A stretch of 64,000 bases of DNA from NCBI GenBank assembly GCA_025738555.1, contig JAOVFP010000019.1:1054001-1118000 (forward strand). Reading direction: 5' to 3'. The DNA is from Cyathus striatus. Lineage: Eukaryota; Basidiomycota; Agaricomycetes; Agaricales; Nidulariaceae. The position numbers and the translations under genes are program-made. The notes under the pieces are model-generated. The model made no database searches. It saw only the letters and a list, made by a program, of their open reading frames with translations, and had not been told where the DNA came from. Below are positions 24,561 through 36,212 of the stretch, in pieces; position 1 is the stretch's first letter; every line of letters starts with the position of its first letter.

Positions 24561-25139
24561 GTCACTTTTAATCATTTCCAGTCGAAATGCTGATATCAAA
24601 CACTTAAAGTTGACTTACAAACAGTTGAACTTGGGCGGATTCGGCAGGTTATTAGCTGGCCATAGTGGGCGATACAACAATAGATATCAAATACTGTAGT
24701 TCCCTTTCCAAGTACTCTGAAATTTCATATTCCTGGCATTCCCTTGTAGGGATTGGTTAAGGTAAACTCGATCTGATAACGAATAACGATACATAGCACT
24801 GTAGCACATGCATAGTAATCTCGGTTCGAGATTTGGATGGTAGTACTTGATAATAGTGACCTACTCCATATCAATGAAGCTCGTAAATTCTATATCACTG
24901 TTCGATTCCCTTGAATTATCGGTGGAAGGCTGCATGGTCAATTGAAAAAACCCTTTAATTAATCTGCATGTCTGTCATTATTCGAATACAATTAGCATAC
25001 ATCAAATCGGTAACTTTGCGTTAAACGCACTACGATGGAAGCCATAGACAGTATCCAGCTGAATGTTGCTGTGAGACATAATTCTTCAATAAAAGTGCGA
25101 TGTCACACATACATTGATGCAAAGTTCACAAATGGTGCG

Positions 25140-25960
25140 CGAACGGCTTGAACAGAAGGTAATATCAACGTCATTGAAACCCCTTAACGGGCAAACATAT
25201 GTTTCAGCTCTTTATTTGATTTTTGGTACAACGCACCAATTGTTAAGGCAAAAAACCCTCCTCCATCTCGAACAACTTTGTCAACAATGATCTTGTATCG
25301 GGTTATGACATTCCTTTTCGCCAGTGTTAATATAACTAGGATAAATTCCACGGCTACCACGAATATTCTATATGCCATATCAGGATCAGCCAATGATATA
25401 AATTAAACGACGAATGAGGAAACGTTCCCATTTCGAAGCGAAGCCGAAGGTATATGTCGTAAACCACATACTCCATCATAATATGCATGTCGATAGTATA
25501 ATATCCATAGATGCATACTTAATCCGAAGGCTGCGGCTAGTAATACTGTTAAGAGAATTCCGACTTTATAATCTTTGCGATGCAAGGCATATACTATAAA
25601 TGTACATTATTAAGTGTCGCACCTGAATTTGCTGGAAGGAGACGACATACCACGTAACATTACGATTGCATGCATTGCAAGCCCGAGAGAGTTACTGGAT
25701 ACCAGTAAAAATGTAAACCAAAATCTACAAAGCGATGGTTCAACGGGCGCACGATAGAGCATGGTGAAGAACAAGACAGTAGTGGCACTTGTATTTTTTG
25801 ATTGTTTTCAGTTCTTTGAGAATAGACTCGTAAACGTACGTTTGACCTATGAGTCCAAAATAACGACAGGAAAGATACAGATATTTGACAGGTGTTAGGG
25901 GACGTCTTATGGTATGTAGTCAATGGACTAAACCAAGGTGGAAGAGTAGCTCGCACTTAC
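25140..25960 (-). CDS. DUF6533-type multi-pass membrane protein, partial model
   Basis: Minus-strand segments in order include RFWFTFLLVSSNSLGLAMHA, then YALHRKDYKVGILLTVLLAA after a probable intron ending TTTATAG, a Cys-containing loop, and after a 56-bp intron IFVVAVEFILVILTLAKR. A further intron (GTGCGT to TTAAG) leads to VSMTLILPSVQAVRAPFV. These are helices 3-7 of the DUF6533 pattern, including the VEF-x-LILTLAK helix. I could not join the expected N-terminal block (TYVYESILKELKTIKKYK) to the next helix without a frame change near 25.78 kb. The gene may be broken there or spliced in a way I missed. Function unknown. Confidence 0.5.
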
Positions 25961-27212
25961 TTCCAGATATGTTTATACTCGAACTGAAAAGTACTGGCAT
26001 GATCATAGAGGAGGATTATCAAGGCAGCCACTGGAATATAATCATTATTTTTCGAAAATTCACATGTGAACCCGGCAATTCGGAGTTACTCACATCCAGA
26101 ACAATTGCGAAAAAACACACTTGGGTGAGTACTCGTTGCGTCCATTTAGCTTACAAAGGCGTGCGTAATCCAATAATTCACGGGGTTGCGAAAGGGCTTG
26201 GACTGTGAATTGGTCCATATAAATATTAGAAACTGAATAGATCTCCTTGTTAGGATACAGCCAGGGAAATCAGTAGAAGCATTATCTCCCCATTTATAAC
26301 TGATAACCTTGTTGTACGCTTTCAGAAACCAACACGAAGAGCGTGCGATTCGAAGCCCAGACTCTAACCCTTACCATTGTAATGTATAGACTGGTTACCA
26401 TAAGTTACCAAAGTTTTAACTTTAAGGTTCAGCGTAAATCAATTTAATCGAACCTGGCGCTTGCAGCAGTACATTGGTCCCCTGTTCCAACTCGATACGA
26501 ATCTACTAAGGATTTAGTAATCTCTAACAAGGCTCGCGATTGGTCTCGAGACTCTGCAAACTTGCAGACTTGAATACAAATAATAATGCATCTGTGCCTG
26601 GTTCAATACTCTTTGCCCGGTCTGTTACGTTACGAGCCCATGCGAGCATGCAGAAGTTGGCGTCTCTGTAATCGTCGATCGATATGTCTGACATTTCGTA
26701 AGGAGCAACACGCTTGCTTGTTTCGTTCTTTCTCCATCTGTTTCTCTATGCTTCCAATTTCTCAGGTCATATCATCCACGTGGATAGTTAGAGGGCTGTT
26801 TCGTGGTGAGTCATGCTTCAAGGCGGTCATATTTATGGATACATATGAAATCGACACAAATGTTCGCCGTCCAGGTTGTGAACTGACTTTTCTAAATACT
26901 TATCGCAAATAAGCGCGTGTCGAACAGACGCCGTTCGGGAGTCGCTCGCAGAGCATGAGGACTGTGGGAAAAAACTCCCACATGATCTCCCCACCGGAGC
27001 TTAACGTCGCCAACACGGATCATGAGCTCATCCACGGTCCCACTACCTTCTCTTTCCTCTACTTCTCCACCATCCTCCATCTCTTCCTCCTCCTCGTCCT
27101 TTCTACTTCCCAACCTTACTTTCTACCTTGTAGCTTCATCAATCTCTCGTTCAGGCTTTCTCAAACCTCATATCAAATCGCCAGACGCAGACTCCCAACA
27201 AGCAGATACTAG
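25961..27212. other. Intergenic region upstream of the E2 gene
   Basis: No supported gene. A C/T-rich stretch (27020-27130) lies 80-190 bp upstream of the E2 start codon, a common feature of fungal housekeeping promoters. Confidence 0.45.
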
Positions 27213-28880
27213 ATGCTCGCTCGCCCACTGCGCCTACTCATAGGCAAACCGCGCGCCGTCTCCTACTTCCACACGTCCTCGGCTGTATGGGGACGAAAAA
27301 CAATACAGAGGTTTAATCTGGCGGATATTGGGGAGGGCATTACGGAGTGTGAGGTTATTAAGTGGTTTGTCTTTCGTTTTTTACGTGATTATTCGCCTAA
27401 TACGTCAGCATGACAGGTCTGTGAAACCCTCCAGCTCAATAGCGTCCTTCGATCCACTCTGCGAAGTTCAGTCAGACAAAGCAAGCGTGGAGATCACCTC
27501 GCCATTCGATGGGATTGTGAAAGAGCTCCTGATCAAAGAAGGGGAGATTGCGAAAGTTGGATCTGCACTGTGTCTGATCGAAGTTGAGGAGGAGGATGGA
27601 GAGGAAGGGGCCATGGAAGAATCTAGCGCAGACACTCAAGCTCCTGAAACTCAACATACACCCTTGCAGACACGAGAAGAGATTCACCCACCATCAACCG
27701 AGCCAGCTACGCCAGCGAGGAAGCTACACCCCATGGACCCGAACTTCGTCTCATCATCAGCAAGAGATGTCCTTGCTGCCCCCTCAGTGCGACACTTTGC
27801 CAGAAAGCAAGGTGTGGAGCTCGCCTCGGTCCCTGGGACAGGGAAAGGTGGTCGAGTCGAAAAGTCGGACATGGAGGCGTTCATCTCTTCCCAGTCGTCG
27901 AAGGCTGAGGTGGAGCAAAATGGAGTGGTTGGGAAGCAAGAGGGGGATGTGGTGGTTGAGCTTGGGAGGACGAGGTATGGAATGTGGAAGACTATGGTTA
28001 AGGTTAGTTTTTCTCTCTCTCTCGCTTTACCTCGCTAACAATGATCCTGTGATAGAGCTTGGAGATACCTCACTTCGGGTACTCAACGACCCTCGACCTT
28101 ACACGGCTAGATAAATTCATGTACAACCTCAGCGACCATATCCCACCACACTACCTCCTGCCATCAGACGATCAGGAATCCTCGTCGCAGCTTATCCACC
28201 CTTCTTCATTTTACCCCGTCGAACAAGAAGAGATACCCAAAAGTGCTCAGTATAAGAAGTTAACGATGTTACCGATTCTGCTAAAGACACTATCGAAGGC
28301 CATGGAGGAATGGCCTCTTTTCCGCGCGTTCATCACTCCCTCCTCCGATTCTTCCGCTAAACCGACGCTTACCATCCGTCCAAATGCGGATATTTCGATA
28401 GCTCTATCAACGCCTACAGGCCTATACACGCCTACGATTCAAAGTGTCAACTCTCAATCGGTCTATGACCTCGCTTCTCGTTTAAAGCATCTCTCCCATT
28501 TAGGCCGCCAAGTCCCCTCGCAACTAACACCCAAAGAAATGCCGAAGCGTGGCGGAACAATAACTGTATCCAACATTGGTGCAATAGGCGCAGGTGACTT
28601 CGCCCATCCCATTCTCGTCCCGGGAGGCGGAGTAGCAATTGTAGCGCTAGGACGCGCGAAGTGGGTATGGGACGTCGCAGATGACTACTGGTATGGCGAT
28701 TTTGAGGAGCGCGTGATGTATAATCCGGAAGATAATAAGCGTGGGCAGAGGAGGTTGAAGATGGGTATTAGTTGGAGTGCGGATCATCGGGTTGTGGAGG
28801 GTGCTGAGATGGCTGCTTTTGTGGAGTGTTGGAGGGGGTGGGTTGAGAAGCCTGAGAGGATTATTGCAGCTGGTGTGTAA
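27213..28880 (+). CDS. Lipoamide acyltransferase (E2) of the mitochondrial branched-chain 2-oxoacid dehydrogenase complex
   Basis: Three exons (27213-27364, 27417-28002, 28056-28880) with introns of 52 and 53 bp encode 520 residues, the usual size. E2 transfers the branched acyl group made by E1 to coenzyme A and forms the complex core. Residues 1-28 are a basic, Ser-rich mitochondrial presequence (MLARPLRLLIGKPRAVSYFH). A lipoyl domain follows (about 30-105: ADIGEGITECEVIKW), with lipoyl Lys72 in SDKAS. After an acidic/Pro linker comes the E3/E1-binding domain (about 168-206: LAAPSVRHFARKQGVELASV). The acyltransferase domain runs from about 245 to 515. It includes MPKRGGTITVSNIGAIG and the active site SADHRVVEG (His490). 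The family's usual HRxxDG Asp is Glu here. Choosing the acceptor at 27416 restores KWSVKPSSS. Many broken partial copies of this gene lie downstream; this one is intact. Confidence 0.93.
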
Positions 28881-29338
28881 GGGAATGAGAATTTGAATAT
28901 GTATACTTTGTTGAAAACTGTGATGGTGTAACATAATGAAACATAAATTCGGACATAATCTTTCATCTTCATAACTCACCGCTTACTAGATCCTATCAAC
29001 TCCATTTATATGATATATTGATCACAGTAGTGATGCCGCGGGGAATATAAGATCCTAGTGGTATCAAACATATCTTCTATGGCTCAAATTGAACATTGTG
29101 TTGCAAATCCTATTTGAAAATATTTGGATGTGGGTATCAATTAATTACAGTAATCATCCTCCGTTCGAGGACTACTGGCAACGAGTTAACGCCCTAGATG
29201 ATTATGATTCATGAATCTATTTCATTGTAGGACGATCATAAGAGTCATTTTTTAGACAAGGTCTCAACATATCCCGGTCAGAATGGACTAGTGGTTTTTG
29301 ACGGTACTGCACGGTACACTGTATTTGCTGTATGATAT
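28881..29338. other. Intergenic region downstream of the E2 gene
   Basis: No supported gene or clear element. Confidence 0.5.
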
Positions 29339-31564
29339 GTTCCGAGTGTGGAAATATTCACCGTAGCTGTAATTCCTAAAATTTCTGTTTTTCTTAATTA
29401 TTTCTACATATATAGGTGCTATCTCATGTCAGAATTATGTATTTTTTTAAAAAAAATAAACACATGTCTTGTTATCGTTGTTTTATAGTTCATTTTCTGT
29501 CGATTCGTCTTATCTTTTCATCTCGAGAAATCCCCACGCTTAGCAAATGCGAGCGAATAGGAGATCTTTTCATAGGGATGCTATCTGTAGTATTTAAGTA
29601 TGTTTTTGTTATATATGCAGTGTTACTTTGTGAGCAAGAACTTCATAGGTTATGTTGTCTATCGTCGTTTATTATTCGTATGTATGCTCTTTCCGGCAGG
29701 CACTCTCATGAATATTATCATGTATTTCATGTGTGTGGTGACTTCAAATATATTGTAATACACATGCTGAATAGTGATATTCATGAGCACTCGCTGAGGT
29801 ATACATTCATTTTCTGTCAATTACTCCTCTCGTGTTTTCACTTCGAGAAGTTCCCACGCTTCGTAGAGGCGAGCGAGTAAGGTGATATTTGTGAGCAGTC
29901 ACTAGTCACTTAGGTATACAGTATCCAATGTTCCAATGTCCATAAATTAAAGCAAATGAGACTTGAGCGCTTGAGCACTTGAGTGTGCGCTCAGCTCTAG
30001 AGTCCGCGCACGTTCGAATTAATACTTTGAGCGCACACAGCTGTTTGTCCGAAATAATCTGATAAATGGCTAACAAAATTTTATGCTGCTGCACTCACAC
30101 TCAGCATTGAGATATTTTATACTAACAGTTGAGATCATGTTGAGTACAATCAAATATTCTTCATCATTACAGTTCTACATTTAACCTTGCTTCGAAGTTC
30201 GATGTGTCTTCATATTCTTCGTAGTTACACGATTATAATCTGTCATCAGCACACATATATTAGTTTCTTGTGGGCGTGTATATTAAAAAGTGACACCGTA
30301 TGCCATATACGACAAAACCTCATTCCGAGAAAGTTCTCACGTTTACCAAGGTGAGCGAATTTCCATAGGGACTCCGATTTTTCTATTTGTATTTCAGTAA
30401 GTCTTCCATATACACACGTAGTACAGAACATTAACATAAACGCAAAACACACCATGCAACTTACCTGTGGTAGACACAAATTAAGAGATTTTGATGTCAC
30501 AATTCTGTAGTCCATTTAAACTAGTCAAATGCTTTGAAAACAATTAGTCCTAGCTATATTACTTATGCCATTTGTAAAGTACTTCTTACAGAGCATAATG
30601 GTTAATTAATATTAGTGATTGTACCTGTACCTGTTTCCCAAGCCCTTTAATTATCCGCTCATTTGCAGCAACGAGAGGTATGCGCGCAAAGTAATAATTA
30701 GTATGTAAAGTATTAATGTCAGCATGCAGATATATAATGAGTGTTCACGGATAGAATTGGAGAATGCCAATCGTGAACTTGAACGTGCACGCTAAAACGC
30801 TCAAGTATAACATAATATTGCGAACTCCGATATTGTGAGCATACATAACTGAATCTTTGAGCTTATTTAATCACAGCTTAAGCGTGTAATGATAATGTGC
30901 TTTAATGCTCGCTCGTGAAACACGTAGTGATATTCATAAGTAGGTTTCATTAGCATTTGTCCGGCTACCTATTTCATGTACTATAATGCACGGGCTCACA
31001 GCGTATGTAATAATATGCATGCTCGTAGTTTTTACTGTCCCTCCCTTAAAGATGAACACTCCAGCCATCCAGAGAGAATTTATGTCTGGGTTTATTTTCA
31101 CTCGCACCGTTCACGGGTACATTTAGTTCGATATTACTGATTTAAATGAAAACTCTATCACTTGGTACATGACTACAATTCACACAGATGAAGTGTTCCC
31201 TGAGTCAAACTCTAGAGGTGGTTATTGTTGATTGCACAAGTTAAACAACCTTCAATCTACTAATACACAGGATTGGATGTGTGACAAGATAATAGAAAAC
31301 AGGAGTCAGTATGGGCGTACCTCTTATTCACTTGCCTCTAGTGAGCGTGGGAAATACCCCAGGAACGAAGGGCAAGAGGAAGAAACGACAGAAAATGAAG
31401 TATAAAATAACAATAATAAGGTGTATGCTTATTTTTAAAATATACCCATGAATTCTTACATGAAATAGTACCTATGTATGTAGAAATAAATGAGAAAAAC
31501 AAAAGTTTTAGGATTTACAACGCTCTGGAATTACGGCTACGGTGAATATTTCCACACTCGGAAC
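29339..31564. repeat. Inverted-repeat element with ~240-bp diverged arms, 2.2 kb
   Basis: The left arm begins GTTCCGAGTGTGGAAATATT (29339) and returns as reverse complement ending at 31564. The match continues, with small gaps, through ATTTCTACATA and CATTTTCTGTCG to the GCGAGCGAATAGGAG-like end near 29565, and to about 31320 on the other side. A third, partial copy in direct orientation lies at about 29720-29895 (CATTTTCTGTCAATTACTCC, then GAGGCGAGCGAGTAAGG), and a fragment at 30320-30370. No target duplication was found and no protein is encoded. The class is unknown. Confidence 0.6.
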
Positions 31565-31851
31565 TTCATACGGAACTTCGTGCTACCGTAGCCGTTTTGT
31601 ACGGTTACGGTTGGCAGCTCTACCGTTGACGTTCCCAAAACCCGATTTGGACAAGCGTCAACGGATGGGCAGCCGAGACTAGAAGTGACACCGAAAAAAA
31701 TCTAGGCGTGAATAAGCATTTATGTCATTCACATTTCACATATTCTTATTTGCACGGAAGTCTTCCGTATAATAAATGATTAAGTTTAAGCATCTAACGG
31801 TGACTCGATAACATGTTCTGGTTCCTTGGATGTTGGAAATTTTCCCCAGCG

Positions 31852-31858
31852 TATAAAA
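31852..31858 (+). promoter_or_regulatory. TATA box of the SDR gene
   Basis: TATAAAA lies 47 bp upstream of the start codon at 31905. The inverted paralogue at 37360 has no matching TATAAAA in that position, so the two promoters differ. Confidence 0.5.
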
Positions 31859-31904
31859 GCTCGAAGCAGATGTGATCAACTGCATCTCTATTTCTAATAG
31901 TAAC

Positions 31905-33055
31905 ATGCCCTCTTTTAACCGCCAAACTACCATTCAGGATATCGCCGCTGCCTATCCAGGTGCATTAGAGGGGCGTACATACCTCGTCACCGGCGCAACC
32001 AGTGGCCTAGGACGTGCGTTTTCCAAGTCCATCGCCCAGCTAGGGGCTGGTACTGTAGTTATAACTGGTCGTTCGGAGCAAAAGTACGCTGCAGAACATT
32101 TTTCACTTTTCTTTTCATTGACTCGGATTTCACCTCTCCAGGCTGGAAAAAACATTGCAGGACGTGAAATCCACTGCTAGTTCTAAGACCACTGTAAAGC
32201 CCCTTCTCCTAGATCTTGAATCAGAGGATTCAGTGCGTCACGCCGCAGAGCAAATTACATCCGGGGCTCTAGGCATCCCAAAGATTGATGTGCTTGTTAA
32301 TAATGCCGGCATTTTTGCGGTGCCTTACAAGAAAGTCGGAGGCTACGAAAGTCAATTCTACTGGTATGTCCAAGCAATCTGATTATTTTCATTATAGAGC
32401 TCACGAGTAATATACTATATAGCAATCATCTTAGCCACTTCCTATTTACCAACCTCATTTTATCACACATAGCCTCACCCGGAAGAATTACCAATGTCAG
32501 TTCCATTGGACATAGTTATACGAATGTGCGTTTCGACGATGTGAATTTCAAAGATGGAGAAGAATACGATAAGATCCATGGGTATTGTCAATCGAAAGCA
32601 GCGAATATTCTCTTTTCAATAGGTTTAACTAAGAGATTTGGTGAAACGAGGGGAATACAGAGCTACTCTTTCAATCCTGGACTGTAAGTTGACTCGGATG
32701 TTGCTTGTTCAAAAGGTTAGCTCATGTGTATACAGTGTCATCACCCCTATAATGGATCATCTCGATATGGTAGCCGAGGGTATTAAGAATGAGAAAACGG
32801 GAACCTACTGGGATAAAGTACCTATCGTAAGTGCATTTTTACTGATATATTATTTAAAACTCACGGCCCATATCACAGACTTATGACCAAGGCACTGCTA
32901 CGTACCTCTACACAGCTCTCGCGCCCGAATTGAATGGGAAAGGTGGAGCATATCTCGACGAATGTCAAATTGCAAATACTGCTTATCCGATGACTGAGGA
33001 AGATGCAGACAGACTTTGGGATTTGTCGAATAGCGCCTTCGGCACAAGCTTTTGA
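31905..33055 (+). CDS. Short-chain dehydrogenase/reductase, copy 1 (309 aa)
   Basis: Five exons (31905-32083, 32142-32363, 32423-32683, 32736-32826, 32879-33055) with GT-AG introns of 52-59 bp give 309 residues with all frames continuous. A Rossmann fold with TGATSGLG (about residues 29-36) binds NAD(P). NNAG (near residue 104) is the structural SDR motif. The catalytic pair is Ser in NVSSIGHSY and Tyr-x-x-x-Lys in YCQSK. The closest general type is the retinol dehydrogenase/WW-oxidoreductase-like group of classical SDRs; the substrate cannot be told. It has no signal or membrane segment, so it is probably cytosolic. A second, inverted copy with identical exon lengths lies at 36213-37360, and a decayed third copy of the last exon at about 53064-53150. 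Confidence 0.88.
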
Positions 33056-33859
33056 ATTCCCGTAATGTATAGCAGGTACTGGGCATGCACTGATCTGGGG
33101 CAATGTATTAAATTTAGACTGAATAGAATGATATGTATATTGTTCCTATCGTAAAGCGCTAACGACCGGTTTCCGGTTTAAGAGCAAACTGAAATATGCG
33201 TAACTAATTATAAAGCAGTCGAAGCACGTGATTGTTATGTAATCTACTACTTTTACTTGGAAGCGTCGACGTTGTCGACGAAAACCTTGCTTGCAATTAT
33301 TTGAATAGGTGAATGGTGTTGTAGAATGGTAAGCAGTGATTTTTAATGGAATGTATTTGCGAGGGTCGTAAAATGGGGAGCACGCGCCTGTGTAGGTGAG
33401 TTAGAGAGGTAAGGCAAAATATATGTGATTGGTTCTCGTTGTTTACAAAGAACTGAAGAGTCAGAGAACAAATTGAGAGCACATGACCGTGAGAGAGTGC
33501 ACGTGAAAGTCGAAAAGTGCGCCCCATTTTGACCCCGAGAGAAAACCTTGCAAGCAAGGTGACAGTCAGACTGCTGCAGCCTGCTACGCGGATCATAAAC
33601 TTGCACCAACGCCAACGTTCGAATTCTCCTTCTGCTCCTCTAGAGACCTTCAACTCCCTCAGTCTCCCACTCAGTAATCCATCAAGCATCGCCAAGGAAT
33701 TTTCTGCTGGATTCAACCTGAAACAGCATTAGAACTGGTTGCCGACTATACTCGGTCAGAGCACCTGCCAAAAGCATCTCAAATAGCAGATGTCGAAGCT
33801 GTCGAACGTACCGACATCAAGCAGTAGTGGAAGCATATCCTCACCTACTCATAGACAGA
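33056..33859. other. Spacer downstream of SDR copy 1
   Basis: No supported gene. Small frames on both strands at 33.3-33.7 kb have no recognisable motif. Confidence 0.45.
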
Positions 33860-34030
33860 CCCCATCGCTTCTCGCTGAAAGCACCTCTCCCACCTAGGCC
33901 GCCAAGTGACCTCGCAACTAACACAACACCCATAGAAATGCTGAAGCGTGGGGAAACAATAACCGTATCCAACGAAGGCGCAATAGGCGAGACTTCGCCT
34001 ACCCTATCCTCCGAGTTCTGGGAGGGTTCT
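33860..34030 (+). pseudogene. E2 gene relic A (acyltransferase-domain fragment)
   Basis: It aligns with E2 bases about 28470-28620: the shared stretches include TAGGCCGCCAAGT, CCTCGCAACTAACAC, GAAATGC and TGAAGCGTGG-AACAATAA. It would encode a damaged MLKRGETITVSNEGAIGE block. It stops before the active site and lies upstream of relic B, which carries the preceding part of the gene, so the order is scrambled. Confidence 0.75.
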
Positions 34031-34139
34031 TTAGCTTCCTTGTTCAAGCGTCAAGGTGAGGACTGAATGATGTGATATGTGACTTGGTTGTGACTGCATC
34101 TCTATGCCTCAGTGAGACACTAAGCCAAAACGCAAGGGG

Positions 34140-34493
34140 GAATTGCCTTGGCTCCTGGGACAAGGAATGGCAGACGAGTCGAAAAGTTAGACGTGGAGGC
34201 ATTCCTCGCTTCCAAGTCATCAAAGGCTGAGGTGGAGCAAGATGCAGTGGTTGGGAACAGGAGGAGAATACGGTGGTTAAGCATGAAGGCATTCCTCTCT
34301 TCTCAGTCGTCGAAAGCTAAGGTGGGACAAGCTGAGGTGGTTGAAAAGCAGGAGGAGGATGTGGTGATTGAGCACGAGGTATGGCATGTACAAGGCTATG
34401 GTCATGGTTCGTCTCCCACTTTCTTCATCTGTACCTCGTTAACGGAGATATCTCACTTCAGGTACTCATCGACTCTCGACCTTACACGATTGA
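34140..34493 (+). pseudogene. E2 gene relic B, part 1
   Basis: It aligns with E2 bases about 27830-28115, from the end of the E3-binding domain (CCTGGGACA, then GAGTCGAAAAGT) through the second intron to CTCGACCTTACACG. A partial internal duplication repeats the AAGGCATTCCTC-TCTTC segment. It is interrupted at 34493 by a 1.09-kb inverted-repeat element and continues at 35586. Confidence 0.75.
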
Positions 34494-35585
34494 CACGGTG
34501 GGTTTTTAGCTGTCATGTACTGATCGATGTTGCGCTGTAGTGAGACCTGTAGTGGATGCTGTCATGTAAGATCTTTCAAGATCATCAGTCACAGGCGTGA
34601 TAGTAAATTGAGCTGGTTTACAAACATGTGATAGCAGGTGATCACAATGAAATACTATTGGATAGCCCGGAACAATTTCTAAATTTAACCCAAGCCAGAA
34701 TAGCCGAGCCTGCACACTACATTCATGCCTTGTGTGAACGTCATCGTGAGTTTGTCTTTATCATGTGTTAATCTTGTAACAATTTATCTTCAGTATAGAT
34801 TTTTAATTAGGATTTATAATGGTGTCCTTACAATAGGTATGTATAAAATAGTGTAGCTTAGGTTATACTGCAGGTACAATATTGCTGTCCACAAAAAAAG
34901 CATGTGAAGATAGGTATCTGCTTCATTTAAAAAATGCTTCAATGCGGAATTGAACTTTCGACCGCATGACATAGAAACCTAAATTACAGTAACGTTCTAC
35001 CGTTAGTCCATGTAATAACATGTATATTAGATGATAATATCAATTTATTGTATACTGTTCACTCACTGGTAAACCTTTGTTTCTCTCTCCTTCATTGAAC
35101 TGTCTGCTGCACGTAATAAACATGGTTTGCAGCACATTGGTATAATTCTTCTATGTACTTTTGTTTGCCAATGGGAAGAGTTCATAATGTCTGAACTCTC
35201 TGAGCACTTCACTCTGGCTCTAATCCATGGTTTTTGATAGTTCATAGATTTATCATAGATACAACAGTGAATTTTGGACATCCGATCGTGAATGCAGTAT
35301 CCTATCTTTCGTAACGAAGTATAGAAATAAAATATAACAATGGCTACTAAAACATCACTGTGTATGAATCGAACACGCGAGCTCATCTTTTCCAGTCATT
35401 TGCACCTGCAATCGTCATTTCTCAAACATATCACATTAATTTTCTCGTCACATGGCTGTAAACTGGTTCAACCGAATGTCACTTTCGTGTGACTGATGAT
35501 CTTGAAGATCTACATGACAGCATCCACTACAGGTCTCATTACAGCGCAATGCCGATCAGTACATGACAGCTGAAAACCCGCCGTG
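34494..35585. mobile_element. Small inverted-repeat DNA transposon, 1,092 bp, inserted in E2 relic B
   Basis: Ends begin CACGGYGGGTTTT and are inverted copies over about 130 bp (34494-34630 and 35450-35585), with stretches such as AGCTGTCATGTACTGATCG and GAGACCTGTAGTGGATGCTG shared. TGA flanks both sides (34491-34493 and 35586-35588), a 3-bp target duplication. The E2 relic resumes directly after the right end, confirming the boundaries. No transposase is encoded. A 3-bp duplication suggests, but does not prove, the PIF/Harbinger class. Confidence 0.75.
34936..35011 (-). ncRNA. tRNA-like Pol III sequence (degenerate, possibly SINE-derived)
   Basis: On the minus strand an A-box-like TGGACTAACGG is followed by a B-box-like AGTTCAATTCC and, a few bases later, a run of six T. 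The T-stem and acceptor stem do not pair well, so it is not a functional tRNA. It lies inside the 1.09-kb inverted-repeat element. Confidence 0.3.
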
Positions 35586-35960
35586 TGAACGAGTGTGTAT
35601 TCCCAACAGCATTATCCCGGCACACCACCCCCCACCATCACAACGTCCCACATCCTGGCAGCTCGTTAACCCTTCAGCGTTGTAGTATCCCATTGAACAA
35701 GCGGATACCATGAAGTACACCAATCCCTCTGTATCTTCTCCCTTGGACGCAAACTCCAAACCGACCCTCACCCTCCATGCCAATTACCGACTTTGACTTC
35801 CACTTCAAAGTAAAATCTGTGTAATCTATGTATCGCAGAGGCACAGGTACTCGAGTCAAAGTTCGTCTCTCTCCCACCTACGCTGCAGGATAGCACCCAA
35901 GGAAATGTTTAAGCGCGTTGCCTCGTTCTCGGGAGGGGAGTAATGATCTCAATGACGAAT
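35586..35960 (+). pseudogene. E2 gene relic B, part 2
   Basis: It continues the E2 alignment after the inserted element, from the CAACCTCAGCGACC region (E2 about 28120). Matches include GGCACACCACC near 35620, GAACAAGCGGATACC near 35695, the TCTTC-CCGACCCTCACC stretch near 35735, and CTCTCTCCCACCTACGCTGC with the CCAAGGAAATG-TTAAGCGCGT block near 35870-35920. Frame is lost throughout. Confidence 0.65.
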
Positions 35961-36212
35961 TCTGGAATGGGCATGTGTGTATATGTTTCGTGATGGAGGC
36001 GTAGGTACTAGGGAAGGGGGAGAGGTAGATGCCTGTATATTCAAGTAGGCATCGTTCAAACCTCGCTGATTCTAATCTGGTGGTGATAACGAAGCAAAAT
36101 ATACATGTTTCAATTTGAGAGAAAGATTAATGACAGACATATAAGAAAAAACATATCACTAAATAAGGAGGTTGACGCGAAAATAGAGATAAGAGCCTAT
36201 ACGTTACCGGAA

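Noticed and set aside
32364..32422. Alternative intron 2 in SDR copy 1 that would restore Trp at the junction
   Set aside because: No acceptor supports it; the simple GT-AG choice gives a continuous frame with the same exon lengths as copy 2.
34936..35011. Functional tRNA gene
   Set aside because: A- and B-box-like sequences and a T run are present, but the acceptor and T stems do not pair; recorded only as tRNA-like.
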